From assembly GCF_001681715.1 (NCBI RefSeq), contig NZ_LNWY01000005.1, positions 1 through 64,000 of the forward strand: a DNA stretch of 64,000 nt, written 5' to 3'. Numbering within the stretch: position 1 is the first letter of the stretch; each line of letters opens with the position of its first letter. A program made the position numbers and the translations under genes. This document shows positions 61,044 through 64,000 of the stretch, in pieces. The DNA comes from Tritonibacter mobilis (GTDB lineage: Bacteria; Pseudomonadota; Alphaproteobacteria; Rhodobacterales; Rhodobacteraceae). Below the pieces are notes generated by a model. The model was not told the DNA's origin. It did no database searches and worked only from the letters and a program-made list of their open reading frames with translations.

Positions 61044-61853
61044 ATGAAAAAGCTGTTGATTTCCACGTCTCTGATCATCGCGATGGGTTTGCCCGCTGTT
61101 GCAGCAGAGACCAGTGACATGTTCCGCAGCGAAGCCGGTCCCGCAGAGTTCCATGCCTCGTCTTTTGTGGGAAAGCGCATTTACCAGACCGAAAATGATG
61201 CGCTCAAGGATGTGATGGACGGCGTTCAGGACGGCTGGGCTGACATCGGTGAGGTCAATGATGTGATCCTCAGCCGCGATGGCACAGCAGAGGCGGTTTT
61301 GGTCGATATTGGCGGTTTTCTCGGGGTCGGAGAGAACCAGATTGCCGTTGATATGGACGCGCTGAAGTTTGTGCGCAACGGCAATTCAGACGGGGGTGCG
61401 GATGGCTATTTCCTCGTCCTGAATGCCCCGGCTGATGCCCTGGAAGCCGCCCCACGCTACGAGACCGCCAAGCAGCCCGCCATTGCAGAACCAACGCTCA
61501 AGGAACCCAAACGCAGCGATGCTCCGGCGGATCGGGTGGAGAGCGCATTTGGCATCAATGAAACCACCGAAGCCTCGGTTCACATGGCAGAGCTGACCGC
61601 AGAAGAACTGCTCAGCGCGACCGCCTTTGATGCCAATGACGAAATGATCGGACAGGTGGCTGATATCGTGATGGACGGTGAGGGCAACGTAAACGCCGTT
61701 GTGGTCGACGTCGGCGGTTTCCTCGGCCTTGGGGCCAAGCCGGTCGAACTGGAACTGGCGGACCTCAGCATTGAGGATGAATCCGGCACCATTCGCATCT
61801 ACACGATGTTGACCAAATCCCAGATGGAAGAGCTGCCCGAATACAAGGGCTGA
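61044..61853 (+). CDS. PRC-barrel domain periplasmic protein
   Basis: A 269-aa exported paralogue of the protein at 30768. Signal peptide MKKLLISTSLIIAMGLPAVAAE. Two PRC-barrel domains (about 35-115 and 185-255), both with VD(I/V)GGFLG(V/L)G(E/A). The helical Ala/Glu linker of the paralogue is replaced by a shorter Pro/Ala-rich stretch. TAGGAG site before the ATG. Directly behind an EcfG promoter. Probably an envelope stress protein; ligand or partner unknown. Confidence 0.87.
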   Translation: MKKLLISTSLIIAMGLPAVAAETSDMFRSEAGPAEFHASSFVGKRIYQTENDALKDVMDGVQDGWADIGEVNDVILSRDGTAEAVLVDIGGFLGVGENQIAVDMDALKFVRNGNSDGGADGYFLVLNAPADALEAAPRYETAKQPAIAEPTLKEPKRSDAPADRVESAFGINETTEASVHMAELTAEELLSATAFDANDEMIGQVADIVMDGEGNVNAVVVDVGGFLGLGAKPVELELADLSIEDESGTIRIYTMLTKSQMEELPEYKG

Positions 61854-61892
61854 CATAATCTGGAAGATCACGCCGTATCTTTGACATCTACC

Positions 61893-61923
61893 GGCCGGGC
61901 CTGACCACAGGTCCGGCCCTTTT
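61893..61923 (+). terminator. Rho-independent terminator
   Basis: GCCGGGCCT pairs with AGGTCCGGC (one G-U), followed by CCTTTT, about 40 bp after the PRC-barrel stop and before the convergent ExoD gene. Confidence 0.8.
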
Positions 61924-61952
61924 GTTGGGCCGGACGCACCGCGACACTGCCC

Positions 61953-62540
61953 CTAAAAGAGATGGATCGCCGCCCCGCCGATCGCAAGGGTCAAGCCCGT
62001 GACGGTCACCAGCGCGATCAGCCCATCTCCGGTCAGCATCGACAGCGCCAGCAAAGCAACAACGCCGCCGAGGATCGACGAAGTAAATGGCAAGATTTCA
62101 AGGAAGGGCATGATCAAACCGCACAACAGGCAAATGCCCTGAAGCACCCGCAAGAACGGCGGTGTCAGCAGCGATTGCAAACGGCGTTTAAATCTGCGGT
62201 CCATCCAAGCCGCAAGCGATCGCAGCGTGCGGGTTGCTTTTTGCGTATTGCGCGCAGGCAGTGAGCGTTTCGACAAGAATGAGGGCAACCACAGGTGATT
62301 GCGTCCCATCAACATCTGCGCTGAAATCAACGCAATGGTGATGCCACACGCCGAGGAAAACAGCGGGATACCACTCAATGGTGACACCAATGCCAGCGAT
62401 GGGGCCAACAACACTGCGGCAATGGATTTGACCCCCAGTTCATCCATCAGTTCGGATACTTGCAAACCATCCTTGCCGTCTTCTAACAGCTGGTCGGTCG
62501 TATCTAATACATCTTCGACTGGGTGGCTCGACTGGGTCAT
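61953..62540 (-). CDS. ExoD-family membrane protein
   Basis: A 195-aa protein of the exopolysaccharide synthesis ExoD family, with four or five membrane segments (SIAAVLLAPSLALVSPLSGIP; VLQGICLLCGLIMPFLEILPF; then LGGVVALLALSM and ALVTVTGLTLAIGG). The start is ATG 62540 (MTQSSHPVEDV); the longer frame to 62687 runs through the EcfG promoter. In Sinorhizobium ExoD is needed for alkaline tolerance and EPS production; the precise activity is unknown. Stress control fits. Confidence 0.88.
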   Translation of the reverse strand: MTQSSHPVEDVLDTTDQLLEDGKDGLQVSELMDELGVKSIAAVLLAPSLALVSPLSGIPLFSSACGITIALISAQMLMGRNHLWLPSFLSKRSLPARNTQKATRTLRSLAAWMDRRFKRRLQSLLTPPFLRVLQGICLLCGLIMPFLEILPFTSSILGGVVALLALSMLTGDGLIALVTVTGLTLAIGGAAIHLF

Positions 62541-62580
62541 GGGGTCCGTTTTCCAAAAAAGGGGCTTGGCTCGAATTCTG

Positions 62581-62605
62581 AACGCCTCAGGCGGGGCAAA
62601 GTTCC
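62581..62605 (-). promoter_or_regulatory. EcfG-type promoter (ExoD gene)
   Basis: On the minus strand GGAAC (62605-62601), 16-nt spacer, CGTT (62584-62581), 41 bp upstream of ATG 62540. Confidence 0.85.
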
Positions 62606-62756
62606 CTTTGATTTCACCGTTATTCAATTGGCCATTATAAGGTCGGAACAAAATAGGCGGAAAATTTCCTTTAAAAATCAGGAACATTCTGCCGCCTCTG
62701 CGTGTTGATAGTGCAGATCCCGCGGGGATATGAGCACTATATCAAGGAGCTAAACG

Positions 62757-63245
62757 ATGACACATCTGATCCGTACAACCGCTCTCGTTGCAACCATGGC
62801 GACCGCCGCTGGCGCGTCCACGATGGTACAGGAAATCGAAGTCACCGCCGACGCCAGCGCGCTTAAGAACAGCGAAGCCGTATCGGTCTGGAGCGAACTC
62901 GAAACCGACCTTGAGACCGCATTGGCGGCGCAGTTGGTGGATCAGATCGCCGACAAAGAGATGGAGGATGCCGCCGAGATCGACATTGAGATCGACACCG
63001 TGGCGCTGGCTTCCAGCCTTGAGGCCGAAATGGGGATCGCCGATTCCGTCCTCGAAGGGGACGTCTCTGTTGACCTGCCGGGGAGCCAGTACGACCAGCG
63101 CTACACCCTGACCGTGAGTGCCGAGCAGGCGAATGTCTACTACCCCGAGGGCACCGACGTGACCACGCTCAACGTGGGCAGTGAAGTCTTCTACACCGCG
63201 ATGGTTGACGCCTTTGCAACCCATGTTGCCGAGAAACTGAAATAA
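62757..63245 (+). CDS. Exported hypothetical protein
   Basis: A 162-aa acidic protein with a signal peptide (MTHLIRTTALVATMATAAGAS) and no family I know. The mature part is Glu/Asp/Ala-rich, with a first helical half (ELETDLETALAAQLVDQIAD) and a beta-rich second half (QYDQRYTLTVSAEQANVYYPE). CAAGGAG site before the ATG. It is 13 bp upstream of a small lipoprotein gene and likely co-transcribed. A partial EcfG match (GGAAC at 62681, then CGTG after 15 nt) is not good enough to call. Confidence 0.8.
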   Translation: MTHLIRTTALVATMATAAGASTMVQEIEVTADASALKNSEAVSVWSELETDLETALAAQLVDQIADKEMEDAAEIDIEIDTVALASSLEAEMGIADSVLEGDVSVDLPGSQYDQRYTLTVSAEQANVYYPEGTDVTTLNVGSEVFYTAMVDAFATHVAEKLK

Positions 63246-63258
63246 CAGGAGGCCCGCC

Positions 63259-63387
63259 ATGCGCATGATCTACCTGTCACTGGTGGCCGTTCTTGGTCTG
63301 ACCGCCTGCGAGGCCACCGAGGGACTGGGCCGCGATGTGTCCAACCTTGGCAATGAAATCGAAGAAGAGGCGCAGGAAGCGCAATAA
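63259..63387 (+). CDS. Small entericidin-like lipoprotein
   Basis: A 42-aa lipoprotein. The signal part MRMIYLSLVAVLGLTAC ends in an LTAC lipobox; the mature 26 residues are acidic (GRDVSNLGNEIEEEAQEAQ), like EcnA/B entericidins. ACAGGAGG site before ATG 63259. Such proteins are stress-related envelope peptides, and entericidin B is bacteriolytic in E. coli; no partner antidote is seen. Confidence 0.8.
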   Translation: MRMIYLSLVAVLGLTACEATEGLGRDVSNLGNEIEEEAQEAQ

Positions 63388-63400
63388 CCTCACTGTGCAT

Positions 63401-63431
63401 AGCCCCGGCGTCAGTAGCGCCGGGGCTTTTT
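63401..63431 (+). terminator. Rho-independent terminator
   Basis: AGCCCCGGC pairs with GCCGGGGCT over a short loop, followed by TTTTT. Lies between the small lipoprotein and the convergent AbrB gene. Confidence 0.92.
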
Positions 63432-64000
63432 CAGGTGGGTCTGGCCCTGCTGAGCGCCAGCGGCATCAGCACCGTCAGGATCATCAGCCGCATCACGTGA
63501 TGCGCCGCGACAAAGGCGGGATCGAGCCCGAGTGTGACGGCAATCGCCGCCATGGCCTCTACCCCGCCGGGCGCAAAGGCCACGATCAGCAGCGCGGGCG
63601 ACAGGCCCATGATCTGCATGCTGACCCCGATGGCGATCAAGGTGATCACAACATTGACGCCCGTGACCCACAGCCCCGCCAGAAAATCGAGTTTCAGATC
63701 CGCGAGCTTTTGCCCGACAAAACGCGAGCCGATCAGGGTGCCCATCACCAGAAACGCGACAAAGGTCGCCTCTTCTGGTGGGCGTCCGGGTGTGAGCGCA
63801 AAAATATGTCCGGCGGCGCTGCAAAAAATACCAGCCAGCAAATAGGCGGCGGGCACGTTCAGGCGATCAAACACCGCACCGACCGCAAGCGTGACCCCCA
63901 CCAAAAGCGCCAGTTGCCACAGGGCCAGAGGATGCTCTGGCATCAGCTCCACACCCGTCGCCCCAAAGACCGTCGAGACCAGCACCGGCACACAGAGCGT
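63431..64000 (-). CDS. AbrB-family membrane protein (partial, C-terminal part)
   Basis: The frame runs off the right edge of the window; about 189 C-terminal residues are present of an expected 350 or so. Several membrane segments (LALLVGVTLAVGAVFDRLNV, AAYLLAGIFCSAAGHIF) and the block LIVAFAPGGVEAMAAIAVTLG are typical of the AbrB/aidB-regulator-type membrane family, thought to be transporters of ammonia-related or organic compounds. The name recalls ammonia regulation, but function is not established. Confidence 0.82.
   Translation of the reverse strand, partial: TLCVPVLVSTVFGATGVELMPEHPLALWQLALLVGVTLAVGAVFDRLNVPAAYLLAGIFCSAAGHIFALTPGRPPEEATFVAFLVMGTLIGSRFVGQKLADLKLDFLAGLWVTGVNVVITLIAIGVSMQIMGLSPALLIVAFAPGGVEAMAAIAVTLGLDPAFVAAHHVMRLMILTVLMPLALSRARPT

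Noticed and set aside
62681-62704. GGAAC followed by CGTG upstream of the exported protein at 62757, a possible seventh EcfG promoter.
   Set aside because: The spacer is 15 nt and the -10 reads CGTG, so it fails the consensus in two ways.
1-64000. CRISPR arrays, prophage modules, plasmid replication or partition genes.
   Set aside because: None seen. The only regular repeats are the coding repeats of the RTX protein and the Gly-His-Thr triplets.

Overview
The window looks like a chromosomal stretch of a marine alphaproteobacterium of the Rhodobacteraceae (Roseobacter group). This rests on a complete beta-hydroxyaspartate cycle cluster, a PhyR-NepR-EcfG general stress response locus, a pseudoazurin, an RTX-Hint protein, several Opp/Dpp-type ABC systems, and a high GC content with tightly overlapping operons. 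Species cannot be set from the sequence alone.

Layout. 1-3.6 kb is accessory: an IS3-family insertion sequence, an orphan lipoprotein, a Cys-rich small ORF and a tRNA-Arg(UCU). 3.8-9.6 kb is a minus-strand group: SARP/BTAD-type regulator, PAP2/vanadium-haloperoxidase-like protein with a collagen-like N-terminus, subtilisin-like protease without a signal peptide, and a small acidic protein. 9.6-18.0 kb is a peptide-type ABC importer (with a permease-ATPase fusion), a DUF1028 protein, a GntR regulator and an M20-family carbamoylase, with shared palindromic operators in both divergent promoters. 18.0-20.2 kb is an RTX-Hint protein. 20.5-26.1 kb carries doeB-doeX-doeC-doeD-like genes of ectoine/diaminobutyrate catabolism and a GlxA-type regulator. 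26.35-29.9 kb is a cobalamin-riboswitch operon: a 44-codon leader ORF, a BtuFCD-like importer and a pseudoazurin.

30.1-31.7 kb holds a CHAP-domain lipoprotein and a PRC-barrel protein. 31.9-37.3 kb is bhcR and bhcABCD, the beta-hydroxyaspartate cycle that turns two glyoxylates into oxaloacetate without carbon loss. 37.4-44.8 kb is a LysR regulator, xanthine dehydrogenase xdhABC and a purine permease. Purine breakdown can end in glyoxylate, so the two neighbouring modules may feed each other. 44.8-48.5 kb is an Lrp regulator with a diaminopropionate ammonia-lyase-like enzyme, an M24 hydrolase and an Asp/Glu-racemase-superfamily enzyme. 48.5-56.2 kb is a second peptide-type ABC importer with an M24 peptidase, an XRE-cupin regulator and a GAF protein.

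56.3-62.7 kb is the general stress response region: DUF1328, Dps, PhyR, NepR, EcfG, a PhyK-type kinase, a PRC-barrel protein and an ExoD protein. By reading the EcfG consensus (GGAAC, 16-17 nt, CGTT) I find six matches placed as promoters. Two of them form one near-symmetrical bidirectional promoter between phyR and nepR-ecfG, and one lies far away at 31.7 kb in front of the other PRC-barrel gene. The window ends in small envelope proteins and a partial AbrB-family membrane protein.
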